Counted from the first letter of the stretch, positions 51,078 to 61,189 are shown. The stretch: DNA of 64,000 bases from Pedobacter roseus (GCF_014395225.1 NZ_CP060723.1:310001-374000); one strand, 5' to 3'. Notes: generated from the letters alone by a model not told the origin. Numbers and translations are program-made.

Positions 51078-52415
51078 TCAAACCTCTCTAATCTGATATT
51101 CTTCAATTTTCCGGTAAAGCGTAGTTAAACCGATCCCCAATAACCTCGAAGTTTCCGTTTTGTTTCCTTTGGTATGGATAAGCACTTTCTGGATGTGCTG
51201 TTTTTCTATCTGTTGCAGGTTATAATCATTTTCTATAGGTGCAAACTCGAAAAACTCTGGCGGAAGTGCTGTTGCACTCAATGTATCACCATCAGATAAA
51301 ATGACCAAACGCTCGATCACGTTTTTTAACTCACGGATATTTCCTTTCCAGCTGTGATCGCTTAATATAGACAAAATCTTATCATCCAGTTTCGGTGTCG
51401 AACGGTTTACCTTATCTGCAAATTCTTTTAGATAATGTTTCGCCAATGCAGGGATATCCGCTTTTCGTTCGCGTAGTGGTGGCAGGATGATGGTAAAAAC
51501 CGAAAGGCGGTAATAAAGATCTGATCTGAATTTTCCAGAAGCTGCATCTGCTTTTAAATCTTTGTTGGTTGCTGCCAAAATTCGCACGTTTACCTGTTGA
51601 GTTAAGGTATCACCTACTTTTATAAAAGTTTGGCTTTCCAGTACGCGCAATAATTTGGCTTGTAAATCGAGGTTCATTTCGCCTATCTCATCCAGCAACA
51701 AGGTACCTCCGTTGGCTTCTTCCAATAATCCTTTTTTATCTTTATTGGCGCCGGTAAAGGCCCCGGCTTTGTAACCGAATAATTCGCTTTCCAATAAATC
51801 GGGACTAAAACCGCTGCAGTTTAAGGCTACAAATGGCTTGGCTGCCCTTGGGCTTTCGTAATGGATGGACTGTGCAAAAACTTCTTTTCCCGTACCGGTT
51901 TCGCCCAATAGCAATACAGTAGTGTCCGTTGCACTTACTTTTTTAGCCAAGTCAATCGCTTCTTTTAAGGCTTTTGATTGACCAATAATGGTTTCGAAAC
52001 TATGTTTTTTAGCAATTTTGTTTTCAAGGTCAGAAACTCTGCGCTGCAGGTTCGATTTATCCATAGCCTTATACAAAAGCGGAATAATTTTATCGTTATC
52101 ATCACCCTTTACCAGGTAATCAAAACCGCCGTTTTTAATCGCCAAAACGCCGTCGGCAATGGTTCCGTATGCGGTAAGGTTAATAATCTCTACATAAGGC
52201 TTTATGGCTTTAATATCTTTAACCAAAGCAACGCCATTTACATCCGGCAGTTTTACATCACTGATTACGATGCTAACATCATTACTTTTAAGTAATTTAA
52301 GTCCTTCTTTTCCGGTGCCAGCCTGTAAGGTTTTAAAGCCTTCAAGTTCTATAATCCTGGAAAGTAAACTGCTGATTTTTTTTTCATCATCGATGATGAG
52401 TACCATGCCATTCAT
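51078..52415 (-). CDS. NtrC-family sigma-54-dependent response regulator
   Basis: 445-residue activator. The receiver domain is at 1-120 ([14 protein letters not shown], phospho-acceptor in [24 protein letters not shown]). The AAA+ sigma-54 interaction domain is at about 140-370: Walker [16 protein letters not shown], the sigma-54 contact loop [15 protein letters not shown], Walker [13 protein letters not shown], and [10 protein letters not shown]. The Fis-type helix-turn-helix at the end is [33 protein letters not shown]. No histidine kinase gene is adjacent. A receiver lysine position is altered: KGDD stands where KP is usual. Target genes are unknown. Confidence 0.95.
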   Translation of the reverse strand: MNGMVLIIDDEKKISSLLSRIIELEGFKTLQAGTGKEGLKLLKSNDVSIVISDVKLPDVNGVALVKDIKAIKPYVEIINLTAYGTIADGVLAIKNGGFDYLVKGDDNDKIIPLLYKAMDKSNLQRRVSDLENKIAKKHSFETIIGQSKALKEAIDLAKKVSATDTTVLLLGETGTGKEVFAQSIHYESPRAAKPFVALNCSGFSPDLLESELFGYKAGAFTGANKDKKGLLEEANGGTLLLDEIGEMNLDLQAKLLRVLESQTFIKVGDTLTQQVNVRILAATNKDLKADAASGKFRSDLYYRLSVFTIILPPLRERKADIPALAKHYLKEFADKVNRSTPKLDDKILSILSDHSWKGNIRELKNVIERLVILSDGDTLSATALPPEFFEFAPIENDYNLQQIEKQHIQKVLIHTKGNKTETSRLLGIGLTTLYRKIEEYQIREV

Positions 52416-52672
52416 AGGTAAAAATTATGCTGCAATATTAAGGATAAAAATACCGAGGCAGATAAAATTTGGATAAAAAACTAGTAAAGGTTAACTTGTT
52501 TTGAAATTCCCTCGTTCTGTATCTTCACAGAATGAAAGGATATTAGAAATAATGGTCTGTGGGTAACAGGCAATGCATGGCACTTAAGACTGTAGACTAT
52601 GGACTCAGGACTTCAGACTAAACTAAATTGTACCTTTTTCGTTTCCGTGGCCTTAATTAAAAGCTTTTTGAG
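52416..52672. other. gap between divergent genes with GACT-word array
   Basis: GACTGTAGACTATGGACTC, AGGACTTCAGACTAAAC (52590-52622) is a short array of GACT words with a period of about 8-10 bases. TGGCAC at 52576 looks like half of a sigma-54 promoter but lacks the GC element. No gene seen. Confidence 0.4.
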
Positions 52673-52680
52673 CATATTTG
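52673..52680 (+). promoter_or_regulatory. near-consensus -7 box CATATTTG
   Basis: One mismatch to TAnnTTTG, 19 bases before the preferred start of the deacetylase gene at 52699. Confidence 0.3.
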
Positions 52681-52698
52681 ATGTGCAAAACAAATAAC

Positions 52699-55167
52699 AT
52701 GCTTAAAAGATTAACTGCAATATTCATATTATGCTTTCCTGCAATATTTTGCGCTGCCCAACAGGTGCGTCCGGCAAAATCTTCAGAAATTTATAGAGAA
52801 CTCAAAACCTTAAAACACTTGCCAAAGGTTTTATATTTAGCTGCTCATCCCGATGATGAAAATACAGGTTTATTGTCCTGGTTAATTAATGATCAAAATG
52901 TAGAAACGGCTTATTTATCACTTACCAGGGGAGATGGCGGACAAAATCTTTTAGGTACCGAACAAGGTGCAGCCTTAGGCTTGATCAGAACACACGAACT
53001 TTTGGAAGCACGGAGGTTAGATGGTGCACAACAGTTTTTTACCAGGGCCATTGATTTTGGTTTTTCTAAAAATACCAATGATACCTTTAAACAGTGGGAT
53101 GCCGATAGCATTACGGCAGATGTTGTTTGGGTGATCAGAAAATTCAGACCGGATGTAATTATTTGCCGTTTTCCACCTACCGCTGCTGCAGGACATGGTC
53201 AGCATGCTGCTTCTGCAGTTGTTGCAGAAAAGGCTTTTAAAGCTGCTGCAGATAAAAATATGTTTCCCAACCAACTTAAATACGTTTCGGTTTGGCAACC
53301 AAAAAGATTATTGTGGAATACTTTTAGGTTCGGATCTGTAAACACTACCGCCGAGAATCAATTAAAAGTAACCGTTGGTCAGTACGATGCACAGTTGGGC
53401 ATGGGTTATGGCGAGCTGGCTGGTTTAAGCCGAAGCTTGCATAAAAGCCAGGGTGCAGGAACACAATCGGTAGCTGGTGTGCGCACTGAGTATTTTACTA
53501 ACATTTTGGGCGATCCTGCAAAGCGAACTCTATTTGATGGATTAAACCTTAACTGGTCGGAAAAAGGAATCGGTGATATTGATGAACTGATTGATATTGT
53601 GCTGTTATCTTTCAATTACAACCAGCCCGATAAAAGTTTGCACGGACTGTTGATGCTGAGAAAGAAAATTACCGAATTACAAGATCGGGGTTTAAGAAAA
53701 GATAAACTGGCGGCTATCGATCAGATTATTTTAAGTTGTGCAGGTTTTATGGGTGAAGTGGTCACAAACCAGCCTGAAGCTATAGCAGGCAATGGCTATA
53801 ATTTCCGTTTAAATTTAATTTCGAGATCAGCCACTCCGGTAACGTTAGAAAGTGTAAACTGGTTAAACCAAACGGATAACCTGAACAGGAATTTATCTAA
53901 CGACTCGCTGATCACCATTGAACGTAAAATTCAGATTCCAGCTGATGCAGCACTTACCGAACCTTATTGGTTGGCAAAACCGGCAAAAGATGCTGCGACT
54001 TTCAGTGTGGCTAACGATACCTTAATCGGATTACCAGAAATGCAATCGCCAATTAATGTGATATTATCGCTGAAAATTGAAAATGAAAAATTTGAAGTCA
54101 GCTTACCATTATCTTATAAAAAATTAGATCCTGTTAAAGGTGACGTGGTAGAAGCCCTGCGGATTATTCCACCACTTGATTTGAGTTTTGCAGAGCCTGT
54201 TTATTTTGCTAAAGAAAAAGAAGCGTTAAGTGTCACACTCCGTTTAAAAGCAAACAAAAATATCAACTATGGTAAGGTGAGTTTTAAGATCGGTGATCAG
54301 GTGATAAAAACCTTCCAGGGGATCAATTTGCCAGAAAATAGCATCACCACCAAAGATTTCCTGATCCCTGTTGAAGATCTGGCCAAAATAAAAACAAGTC
54401 AGAATAAGCTTGAAGCAATTTTCTCATCAGAAGCGAACGAATATTCCAAAGGTCAGGTATTGATCCAATATCCGCATTTACCAACATTGCAGTATTTTGT
54501 TCCGGCAACTACCTGGCTGATCAAAGGTGATGTGAAGGTATTGGCGAAAAAGATCGGATACATTGAAGGAGCAGGTGACTTAATCCCTGAATTTTTAAGA
54601 CAGGCTGGTTTGCAGGTAGATGTACTTAGTGAAGCCGACATCCTGAATGCTGGAAAACTGGCCACTTACGATGCCGTGGTTACTGGTGTAAGGGTGATCA
54701 ATACTGAAAAAAGGATTAAAAACTGGCAAACCGCATTGCGTAATTATGTAGAAAATGGCGGAACCATTGTAATGCAGTATAATACTACACAGGACATGGC
54801 CTTACAGGATTTCGGGATTTATCCATTCTCGATTAGCGGCAAAAGGGTAACCGAAGAAAATGCGGAAGTTAAATTCCTGAACCCTAATCATAAACTCTTA
54901 AATTATCCGAATAAAATCACTGCCGATGATTTTAAAGGTTGGGTGCAGGAACGTGGAGCTTATTTCCCTGATAAATGGGATGCCAAATACGAACCCCTTT
55001 TCGAAATGAATGATACCGGTGAAGAACCGCTTCAGGGATCAACGCTTTATGCAAAATATGGTAAAGGAAACTTTATTTACACACCTTTAGCTTTTTTTAG
55101 GCAATTACCTGCCGGAAATGTTGGTGCAGCTAGGTTATTCTTTAATTTTCTATCAGCTGGAAAGTGA
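52699..55167 (+). CDS. PIG-L/LmbE-family deacetylase with C-terminal GATase1-like domain
   Basis: Exported protein of 822 residues from ATG 52699, which starts a clean signal peptide (LKRLTAIFILCFPAIFCAAQQ); ATG 52681 adds six residues. The PIG-L domain is at about 30-230: VLYLAAHPDDENTGLLSWL carries the zinc motif AHPDDE and IICRFPPTAAAGHGQHAASAVV the third ligand region, as in N-acetylglucosamine deacetylases. A long beta-rich middle follows. The end, about 610-820 (AGLQVDVLSEADILN, YDAVVTGVRVINTEKRIKNWQTALRNYVENGGTIVMQYNTTQD), resembles the ThuA/GATase1-like fold. It overlaps the next gene by one base, so it forms an operon with the small membrane peptide and the symporter. Confidence 0.9.
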   Translation: MLKRLTAIFILCFPAIFCAAQQVRPAKSSEIYRELKTLKHLPKVLYLAAHPDDENTGLLSWLINDQNVETAYLSLTRGDGGQNLLGTEQGAALGLIRTHELLEARRLDGAQQFFTRAIDFGFSKNTNDTFKQWDADSITADVVWVIRKFRPDVIICRFPPTAAAGHGQHAASAVVAEKAFKAAADKNMFPNQLKYVSVWQPKRLLWNTFRFGSVNTTAENQLKVTVGQYDAQLGMGYGELAGLSRSLHKSQGAGTQSVAGVRTEYFTNILGDPAKRTLFDGLNLNWSEKGIGDIDELIDIVLLSFNYNQPDKSLHGLLMLRKKITELQDRGLRKDKLAAIDQIILSCAGFMGEVVTNQPEAIAGNGYNFRLNLISRSATPVTLESVNWLNQTDNLNRNLSNDSLITIERKIQIPADAALTEPYWLAKPAKDAATFSVANDTLIGLPEMQSPINVILSLKIENEKFEVSLPLSYKKLDPVKGDVVEALRIIPPLDLSFAEPVYFAKEKEALSVTLRLKANKNINYGKVSFKIGDQVIKTFQGINLPENSITTKDFLIPVEDLAKIKTSQNKLEAIFSSEANEYSKGQVLIQYPHLPTLQYFVPATTWLIKGDVKVLAKKIGYIEGAGDLIPEFLRQAGLQVDVLSEADILNAGKLATYDAVVTGVRVINTEKRIKNWQTALRNYVENGGTIVMQYNTTQDMALQDFGIYPFSISGKRVTEENAEVKFLNPNHKLLNYPNKITADDFKGWVQERGAYFPDKWDAKYEPLFEMNDTGEEPLQGSTLYAKYGKGNFIYTPLAFFRQLPAGNVGAARLFFNFLSAGK

Positions 55168-55271
55168 TGAAAAATCAATTTAAAAACTGGAATACCTATT
55201 ATGTATTATTGGCTTTAGCGCTGGTATTCCAGATTGTATTTTATTACCTGTTTACTAAATTCTGGGCATGA
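55167..55271 (+). CDS. 34-residue single-pass membrane peptide
   Basis: Very small gene whose ATG (55167-55169) overlaps the stop of the deacetylase and whose TGA (55269-55271) overlaps the ATG of the symporter as ATGA. After a short basic start (MKNQFKNWNTYY) one hydrophobic stretch (VLLALALVFQIVFYYLF) spans the membrane, and it ends TKFWA. The double overlap, with stop-start coupling on both sides, is strong evidence that it is translated. By analogy with small subunits of sodium/solute symporters it may be a partner of the next protein; that is inference. Confidence 0.75.
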   Translation: MKNQFKNWNTYYVLLALALVFQIVFYYLFTKFWA

Positions 55272-56962
55272 GTAATATCGATTGGGCAGTATTGATATTT
55301 ACTTTGCTTGCTGTGGTAACTTATGGCGTTTTTATCGGTCGCGGACAAAAAAGTAATGCCTCTTATTTAAAGGCCGATAATAAAATGCCCTGGTATATTG
55401 TGCTTTTAGGTATTATGGCTACTCAGGCCAGTGCCATCACTTTTCTATCAGCCCCGGGGCAGGCCTATACCGATGGTATGCGCTTCGTACAATATTATTT
55501 TGGGCTGCCATTGGCGATGATCGTCATCTGTATCACTTTCATCCCGATTTTTCAGCGGTTAAATGTTTATACAGCTTACGAATACCTGGAGAACCGCTTT
55601 GATAAAAAAACGCGTGTATTAACCTCGTTGCTTTTTCTTTTTTCAAGGGGATTATCAACGGGGATCAGTATTTATGCGCCCAGTATTATTCTATCCAGTG
55701 TATTAAACTGGAATATTTATTTAACCAATATTTTAACCGGAGGCATACTTTTAATTTATACCTATGTTGGTGGTGCTAAAGCCATTGCTCACACCCAAAA
55801 ATTGCAGTTTTTAATCATCCTGGGCACCATGGCCTTCGCCGGATATCTTTTGGTGCAGAACATGCCCAATGGGATCGGTTTTAAAGACGCACTTTACCTG
55901 GCTGGCAAATCAGGCAAGTTAAATGTGATTACTACAGAATTCGACTGGAAAGATAAATACAACATCTGGAGCGGACTGATTGGAGGTTTTTTTCTGGCAC
56001 TTTCCTATTTCGGAACAGACCAGAGTCAGGTAGGCCGGTATATTACCGCGAAAGACAATACCAATGCAAAAATGGGTCTGCTATTAAACGGATTGGTTAA
56101 AATTCCGATGCAGTTTGCCATCCTTTTAATCGGTGCATTATTATTCGCCTTTTTCTCATTAAAACCTGCTCCGATATATTTCAATGAACGTTCTTATCAG
56201 TATTTGAAAGAAACCCAGCCGCAACAGGCCGCTGCTTTCGAAAAAGAACACAATACATTGGAGCAAAAATTCAGTCAGCAATCAAGGCAAATTCTTGAAG
56301 AAAAAGAAAAACAATCTCCTACATTAAATAATTCTATAGCGGATTTTAGGTCGACCCAAAAGCAGGTAAAAGAATTGCATGGCAGGGTAGAAGAAGCGAT
56401 TAATAAATCGAACTATAATGCCGAAAAAACCGATACCAATTATATCTTTTTATACTTTGTAAAAAACACGCTCCCCGTAGGGATGATCGGATTACTTTTC
56501 GCAGTGATTTTCCTGGCCAGTTGGGGATCAATTTCTGCCGCACTTAATTCTTTGGCCGCATGTTCCTTAAAAGATGTACACCTCATTTTTAATAAAAAAG
56601 AAGTAGACGATGAAACCGAACTAAAATATAGCCGCCTTCATACCCTGGCCTGGGGAATTTTCTCCATTGCGGTGGCCATGTTTGCCACACAGATGGGTTC
56701 CCTGATTGAAGCGGTTAATGTATTGGGGTCACTTTTTTACGGTCCGATATTGGGTATTTTTTTAGTGGCATTTTATTTTAAAAAGATAAACGGACCGTTG
56801 GTGTTTATTGCAGCAATCTTATCCGAAATTGCAGTTATTGCCGTATATGAATTCGATATCGTTTCCTTTCTGTGGTTAAACGTAATCGGCGCCTTTGCCG
56901 TAATATTATTTTCGTTGGTGGGGCTTTTATTTTATCAGCCTAAAAGCGTTATTGGCGAATAG
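55268..56962 (+). CDS. sodium:solute symporter family (SSS) transporter
   Basis: 564-residue inner-membrane transporter with about 13 hydrophobic segments. Family marks: ADNKMPWYIVLLGIMATQASAITFLSAPGQAYTDGMRF near the start, YEYLENRFDKKTRVLTSLLFLFSRGLSTGISIYAPSI, LIYTYVGGAKAIAHTQKLQF and LALSYFGTDQSQVGRYITAKD. A hydrophilic, Gln/Glu-rich stretch at about 300-385, probably coiled coil, is inserted before FLYFVKNTLPVGMIGLLFAVIFLASWGSISAALNSLAA. The substrate may be a sugar or amide released by the deacetylase in the same operon. Confidence 0.93.
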   Translation: MSNIDWAVLIFTLLAVVTYGVFIGRGQKSNASYLKADNKMPWYIVLLGIMATQASAITFLSAPGQAYTDGMRFVQYYFGLPLAMIVICITFIPIFQRLNVYTAYEYLENRFDKKTRVLTSLLFLFSRGLSTGISIYAPSIILSSVLNWNIYLTNILTGGILLIYTYVGGAKAIAHTQKLQFLIILGTMAFAGYLLVQNMPNGIGFKDALYLAGKSGKLNVITTEFDWKDKYNIWSGLIGGFFLALSYFGTDQSQVGRYITAKDNTNAKMGLLLNGLVKIPMQFAILLIGALLFAFFSLKPAPIYFNERSYQYLKETQPQQAAAFEKEHNTLEQKFSQQSRQILEEKEKQSPTLNNSIADFRSTQKQVKELHGRVEEAINKSNYNAEKTDTNYIFLYFVKNTLPVGMIGLLFAVIFLASWGSISAALNSLAACSLKDVHLIFNKKEVDDETELKYSRLHTLAWGIFSIAVAMFATQMGSLIEAVNVLGSLFYGPILGIFLVAFYFKKINGPLVFIAAILSEIAVIAVYEFDIVSFLWLNVIGAFAVILFSLVGLLFYQPKSVIGE

Positions 56963-57057
56963 ACTTTAATTTTTACTTCAGAAAGATATTTGAAGCTCAG
57001 CCGCCAAAGCAAAATTCTATACCTTTATTTTGACCAATTAAAATAAATAACGCGAAT

Positions 57058-57681
57058 ATGAACGAAGCCTGGGTTGACAGATGGAACGATCGTTACCGTA
57101 CAGAGGAATTTGCTTATGGCGAACAACCGAATAATTACTTAAAAGAACATTTAGAAAAGCTAAATCCCGGCAAAATACTCTTCCCTGCGGAGGGCGAAGG
57201 ACGCAATGCTGTTTTTGCAGCCAAACGAGGTTGGGAAGTTTCGGCCTTTGATATCAGTCTGGAAGGGAAAAATAAGGCCCTACAGCTCGCAGAAAATAAT
57301 CAGGTTAGCATCGATTACCAGGTTGGCGAATTGGAAACATTAAATTATAAACCTGAACAATTTGATGCCCTGGCACTAATTTATGCCCATTTTCCGGCTG
57401 CAATTAAATCTTCCTATCACAAAATACTCAGTGCTTATTTGCATAAAGGGGGCATCGTTATTTTCGAAGCTTTTAGTAAAAATCACCTCGGTTATCTGGC
57501 TAAAAACAAAAATGTTGGCGGTCCGAAAGAGATTGATATGTTATTCTCCATGGAAGAAATAAAATCTGATTTTGCTGATTTTGAAATCATCATTTTAGAA
57601 GAAAAAGAGATTGAACTGAGCGAAGGTTTGTTCCATAACGGGCAAGGTTCTGTAATCAGGTTTGTGGGGCAGAAAAAATAG
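57058..57681 (+). CDS. class I SAM-dependent methyltransferase (TehB-like)
   Basis: 207-residue cytoplasmic methyltransferase. [24 protein letters not shown] is the entry typical of TehB/thiopurine-type enzymes. [27 protein letters not shown] is the SAM-binding loop and acidic strand end. [43 protein letters not shown] covers motifs II and III. The C-terminal half matches small-molecule methyltransferases linked to tellurite or thiol resistance. It stands alone between the symporter and DUF2911 genes. Confidence 0.85.
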   Translation: MNEAWVDRWNDRYRTEEFAYGEQPNNYLKEHLEKLNPGKILFPAEGEGRNAVFAAKRGWEVSAFDISLEGKNKALQLAENNQVSIDYQVGELETLNYKPEQFDALALIYAHFPAAIKSSYHKILSAYLHKGGIVIFEAFSKNHLGYLAKNKNVGGPKEIDMLFSMEEIKSDFADFEIIILEEKEIELSEGLFHNGQGSVIRFVGQKK

Positions 57682-57805
57682 AAAATCAGAAGTGAAATAA
57701 TAAAGCATTTCCAGCGTTTTTAGACACTGGGATTATAGTTTTATTCAACCTAAAGCCATAAATTCGTAAAATCAAAAAACAACAAAAACAGATAAATATA
57801 ATTCT

Positions 57806-58324
57806 ATGAAAACGATGATTAAATCAATCGCGTTGCTATTTACAGCAATTACCGTTTCTGTAAGTGCAATGGCTCAAGATGCTCAGCCAAAGCCAAGTCC
57901 CGCGGCTACAGCAACCGGAAAAGTTAAAGGCGCAACCATCACCATCAACTACAGCAGCCCGGCCGTAAAAGGACGTAAAATCTGGGGCGGCCTTGAAGCC
58001 TTCGATAAAGTATGGCGTGCTGGAGCAAACGAGGCTACAACTTTCGAAACCGATAAAGATATCGTGGTTGAAGGCAAACCTTTGGCAGCTGGAAAATACA
58101 GTTTCTTCTTAATTCCTAAAGAAAGCGGAACCTGGACCGCCATTTTTAACAAAGAACCTAAACAATGGGGTGCTTACAAATACGAAGAAGCAAAAGATGC
58201 TTTACGTGTAGAAGTTAAAACCAAAGCCTTAAAAGCAACTCAGGAACGTTTGGTGTACAAAATTACCAAAAGTGGTTTCTCTTTAGATTGGGATAAGATC
58301 TCAGTTCCGGTTACCATTAAATAA
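57806..58324 (+). CDS. DUF2911 exported protein
   Basis: 172 residues with a signal peptide 1-23 ([16 protein letters not shown]). The DUF2911 core reads [66 protein letters not shown], followed by [30 protein letters not shown] periplasmic beta-sandwich protein of unknown function, common in Bacteroidetes. It has its own terminator. Confidence 0.93.
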   Translation: MKTMIKSIALLFTAITVSVSAMAQDAQPKPSPAATATGKVKGATITINYSSPAVKGRKIWGGLEAFDKVWRAGANEATTFETDKDIVVEGKPLAAGKYSFFLIPKESGTWTAIFNKEPKQWGAYKYEEAKDALRVEVKTKALKATQERLVYKITKSGFSLDWDKISVPVTIK

Positions 58325-58342
58325 TAAAGAAATAATTTATTT

Positions 58343-58378
58343 AAAGCCGTCCAGACATCAATCGGGACGGCTTTTTTT
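58343..58378 (+). terminator. terminator of the DUF2911 gene
   Basis: AAAGCCGTCC (58343-58352) and GGACGGCTTT (58365-58374) form a perfect 10-bp stem followed by a T run. Confidence 0.9.
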
Positions 58379-58394
58379 ATGCATTATTTTTTTG

Positions 58395-58625
58395 GAAAAT
58401 GAAGCGGTAGTATTTCTTGGAGGTTTGCAGTCCCGCCATCCGCTATAGTCCCGATGAAAAATCGGGAGCTGTCGCTTTTGTCGGGTTTATGGACATGGGT
58501 TTGTGCAGCTCGCAACCTCAAAAATGAAAGACTGTTTTAGCCTTTTAGCCCCGGTTGGAGCGTTACCCTGCAGCAACGAGGCACGAGGCAGCGAAGCGTA
58601 AAAGCGAAAAACGGGAAGAAACTTG
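58395..58625. repeat. GC-rich structured intergenic element
   Basis: Contains TCCCGATGAAAAATCGGGA (hairpin at 58451-58469), AGCCCCGGTTGGAGCGTTACC, CTGCAGCAACGAGGCACGAG, GCAGCGAAGCG and AAAACGGGAAGAAAC. It differs in base content from its surroundings. I recall closely similar intergenic blocks in other Pedobacter genomes, but could not check. A 76-residue frame across it looks like chance. The rest of the gap to 58768 is AT-rich. Confidence 0.5.
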
Positions 58626-58768
58626 GGTGTTTTGTACTGGTGTGTCGCTTCAGATTAAAAGATATTTATTAGGGTGTTTTCTGCCTCTTTTTGTAAAGAA
58701 CCTAACACATAATATCAACTTCATGTTAAAATGTTATTTTAGGCCGATTTACAAACCAGCATCCTATA

Positions 58769-60853
58769 ATGAAGTTTTCCATTAAATTATTGGCACTATT
58801 GCCGCTTTTTTCGTTAAACGTTTTAGCACAACAAAAAACACAGAATTTTTCAATTAAAACCGCTAAACCTGTTGATCAGGTGAATGTTTTTTTAGGCTCT
58901 TCTGCAGATCATGGACAGATGTCGCCAGCAGCCTCTGCACCCTTTAGTATGCTCAGCATCGGTCCGCAGACCTACCCTAAAACACATACTGGTTACGAGT
59001 ACCTCGCCAAGAAATTCGAAGGTTTTACACACAACCGGTTTGAAGGCGTGGGTTGTCAGGGATCGGGAGGAAATATATTCATCAAACCTTTTTTAGGTAC
59101 CGATCCTGCGCAGTCAGAACTGCTCAAAGCTTCAGAAAAAGCAAGTCCTGGATATTATGAAGTAAGTTTCGAAAACAAAATTAAAGCAAGTTTTACTGTT
59201 TTGGGCAAAGCAGGAAAACATGCTTATCAGTTTCCAAAATGTGCAAAAGGTTTTTACCTCGATTTAGCTTATGCTTTTAATGGTGCTTTTGTAGGAGAAT
59301 CGCACGAAGTAAACGGAAATGCCGTAAGTGGCTGGATTACCTCAAAAACAACCTGTGGTGCAGGTAAATATAAATTATTCTATTACCTTGAAATCGCTGA
59401 TCATGTATCGTGGAAAGTAGTTGATGAGCATAAATTGATTGCAACCCTAAAAGGAGATTTAATTTCAACAGGGATCAATATCGCACTTTCTTCGGTAAGT
59501 GTAGAGGCCGCAAAAGCTTCGATCAATAAAAATCCTTTCAATATGGTAAAAGAGCAGAGCAAGGCCGATTGGAACACAAATCTTTCTAAAATTGCAGTGA
59601 ATGGCGATCCCGAAAGTGCAAAACTATTTTACTCATTATTGTATCGCACGATGCAGTCGCCTTATGTAATTTCTGAAACAGATGGACAGTACCGCAATAC
59701 TAAAGGTGAGCTTCAAAAAGATAAAGAAATCCGCTACAATGGCTGGGCGATATGGGATAATTACCGTACACAATTGCCCTTGCTTTCGCTCATTGAGCAA
59801 GATCGTTATGCCGGAATGATCACTTCCATCGCCGATCTGTATAACTCAGGCAAAAAAGACTATGCTGGTCAAAACGAACCCTCAAACACGGTGCGTTCTG
59901 AACATGCCATTGTGGTGTTATTGGATGCCTACAGAAAGGGCTATCCGGTCGATTTTAACAAAATTACCGACTCCTTAGTCAAAGAAGTAGATGGCCTCGA
60001 TTACAAGTCGCCGGATAAAGCTTTGGAATCAAGTTACGATAATTCGGCGCTGTCAGAAATTTTCAAGATTTTAAATAACAGGGAGAAATCAGATTTTTAC
60101 CTGAACAAAGCCCTTGAATATAAAAAATACTGGAATAAAGATTTTAAAGACATGACCAAAAATGATGTAGACCGCATGCAGGCCCGTGGTTTATACCAGG
60201 GAACCATCTGGCAGTACCGGTGGTTTGTTCCTTACGATGTAAAAGGATTGATTGAACTGGATGGTGGAGAAGAATCTTATCTAGCAAAATTGGATGAGTT
60301 TTTTGCCCGCGATTTATATAACCATGCCAATGAACCCGATTTACAGGTACCATTGATGTACAACGTAACCAGGTCGGGTTATAAATCTCAATATTGGATG
60401 CACCAATTGGCTGCCGATACAGTGATTCAAAACTATTTTAACGATAACAGCCGTGGCATTGGAAGTTACATTGGCAAAATTTACAGGAACCAACCGCATG
60501 CTTATCTGCGTACCATGGATGATGATGCGGGAGCGATGAGTGCCTGGTATGTATTTGCCGCCAGTGGATTTTCGCCTGCCTGTGTAGGCTGGCCAGTGTA
60601 TTACCTTAATGTGCCGTTATTCCCATCTTTAAGTTATAATTTACCTAAAGGAAAAACTTTTACCATTGAAACGGAAAATTTTAGCCTTAAAAACAAATAC
60701 ATCAAGGCTGTTTTTCTTAACGGAAAGCCCTTTAAACGAAATTACATCACCCAGGAAGAAATCAATGCCGGAGGTGTGTTAAAGATTGTCGCTTCGGCGG
60801 TTCCGGTCAAAATTTCTGATACAGAGAACTGGATTTCAAGCCTTGAAAAATAA
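58769..60853 (+). CDS. glycoside hydrolase family 92 alpha-mannosidase
   Basis: Exported calcium-dependent alpha-mannosidase, 694 residues, signal peptide 1-20 (LLALLPLFSLNVLAQ). The N-terminal beta domain is VDQVNVFLGSSADHGQMSPAASAPFSMLSIGP, TGYEYLAKKFEGFTHNRFEGVGCQGSGGNIFIKP. The (alpha/alpha)6 catalytic part has WAIWDNYRTQLPLLSLI, RSEHAIVVLLDAYRKGYPVDF, ARGLYQGTIWQYRWFVPYDVKGLIEL, NEPDLQVPLMYNVT and the acidic loop MDDDAGAMSAWYVFAASGFSPACVGWPVYYLNVPLFPS. It trims mannose from glycans such as N-glycans. No SusCD pair adjoins it. Confidence 0.94.
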   Translation: MKFSIKLLALLPLFSLNVLAQQKTQNFSIKTAKPVDQVNVFLGSSADHGQMSPAASAPFSMLSIGPQTYPKTHTGYEYLAKKFEGFTHNRFEGVGCQGSGGNIFIKPFLGTDPAQSELLKASEKASPGYYEVSFENKIKASFTVLGKAGKHAYQFPKCAKGFYLDLAYAFNGAFVGESHEVNGNAVSGWITSKTTCGAGKYKLFYYLEIADHVSWKVVDEHKLIATLKGDLISTGINIALSSVSVEAAKASINKNPFNMVKEQSKADWNTNLSKIAVNGDPESAKLFYSLLYRTMQSPYVISETDGQYRNTKGELQKDKEIRYNGWAIWDNYRTQLPLLSLIEQDRYAGMITSIADLYNSGKKDYAGQNEPSNTVRSEHAIVVLLDAYRKGYPVDFNKITDSLVKEVDGLDYKSPDKALESSYDNSALSEIFKILNNREKSDFYLNKALEYKKYWNKDFKDMTKNDVDRMQARGLYQGTIWQYRWFVPYDVKGLIELDGGEESYLAKLDEFFARDLYNHANEPDLQVPLMYNVTRSGYKSQYWMHQLAADTVIQNYFNDNSRGIGSYIGKIYRNQPHAYLRTMDDDAGAMSAWYVFAASGFSPACVGWPVYYLNVPLFPSLSYNLPKGKTFTIETENFSLKNKYIKAVFLNGKPFKRNYITQEEINAGGVLKIVASAVPVKISDTENWISSLEK

Positions 60854-60925
60854 TTTTGGAAAAATTAGTGATCAATGGCAAACTTATTTAATGAAATCAT
60901 GTTATTCTAGTATAAATTCAAGATC

Positions 60926-61117
60926 ATGGCACCTTTAAAATTAAGCGAAGAACAAAATGCAACATTAGGCAACAAAAGCACCTTAGAACAAGTTAACGAA
61001 CAGCCTTTAGAACTTCATCCCGAAGCGTATAAAGTAAAAGGCCCATCACCTGACAAGATGAAGACGGTATCGTCATCATTAAGGAACTATGCTCACGGTT
61101 TGTACGGATTGTTGTAA
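60926..61117 (+). CDS. small hypothetical protein, 63 residues
   Basis: Soluble, without signal or membrane segment: MAPLKLSEEQNATLGNKS, a middle part LEQVNEQPLELHPEAYKVKG and a C-terminal SSSLRNYAHGLYGLL. I do not recognise the family. A hairpin terminator follows at 61155, and the codon use is like that of neighbouring genes, so it is probably expressed. Function unknown. Confidence 0.6.
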   Translation: MAPLKLSEEQNATLGNKSTLEQVNEQPLELHPEAYKVKGPSPDKMKTVSSSLRNYAHGLYGLL

Positions 61118-61154
61118 AAAACGCCTCCTAAAATCTTATCATACTAGATTATAT

Positions 61155-61189
61155 AAAGCAGCTAAGGATAAAAACTTATCTGCTTTTTT
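61155..61189 (+). terminator. terminator after the small hypothetical gene
   Basis: AAAGCAGCTAAG (61155-61166) pairs with CTTATCTGCTTT (61175-61186) with one mismatch, followed by a T run. Confidence 0.75.

Noticed and set aside
52560..52600. Possible sigma-54 promoter TGGCAC near the NtrC-type gene
   Set aside because: The GC element expected about ten bases downstream is absent (the sequence there reads ACTGTAG).
58555..58785. 76-residue frame in the GC-rich block
   Set aside because: Coincides with a structured repeat element and overlaps the GH92 start.
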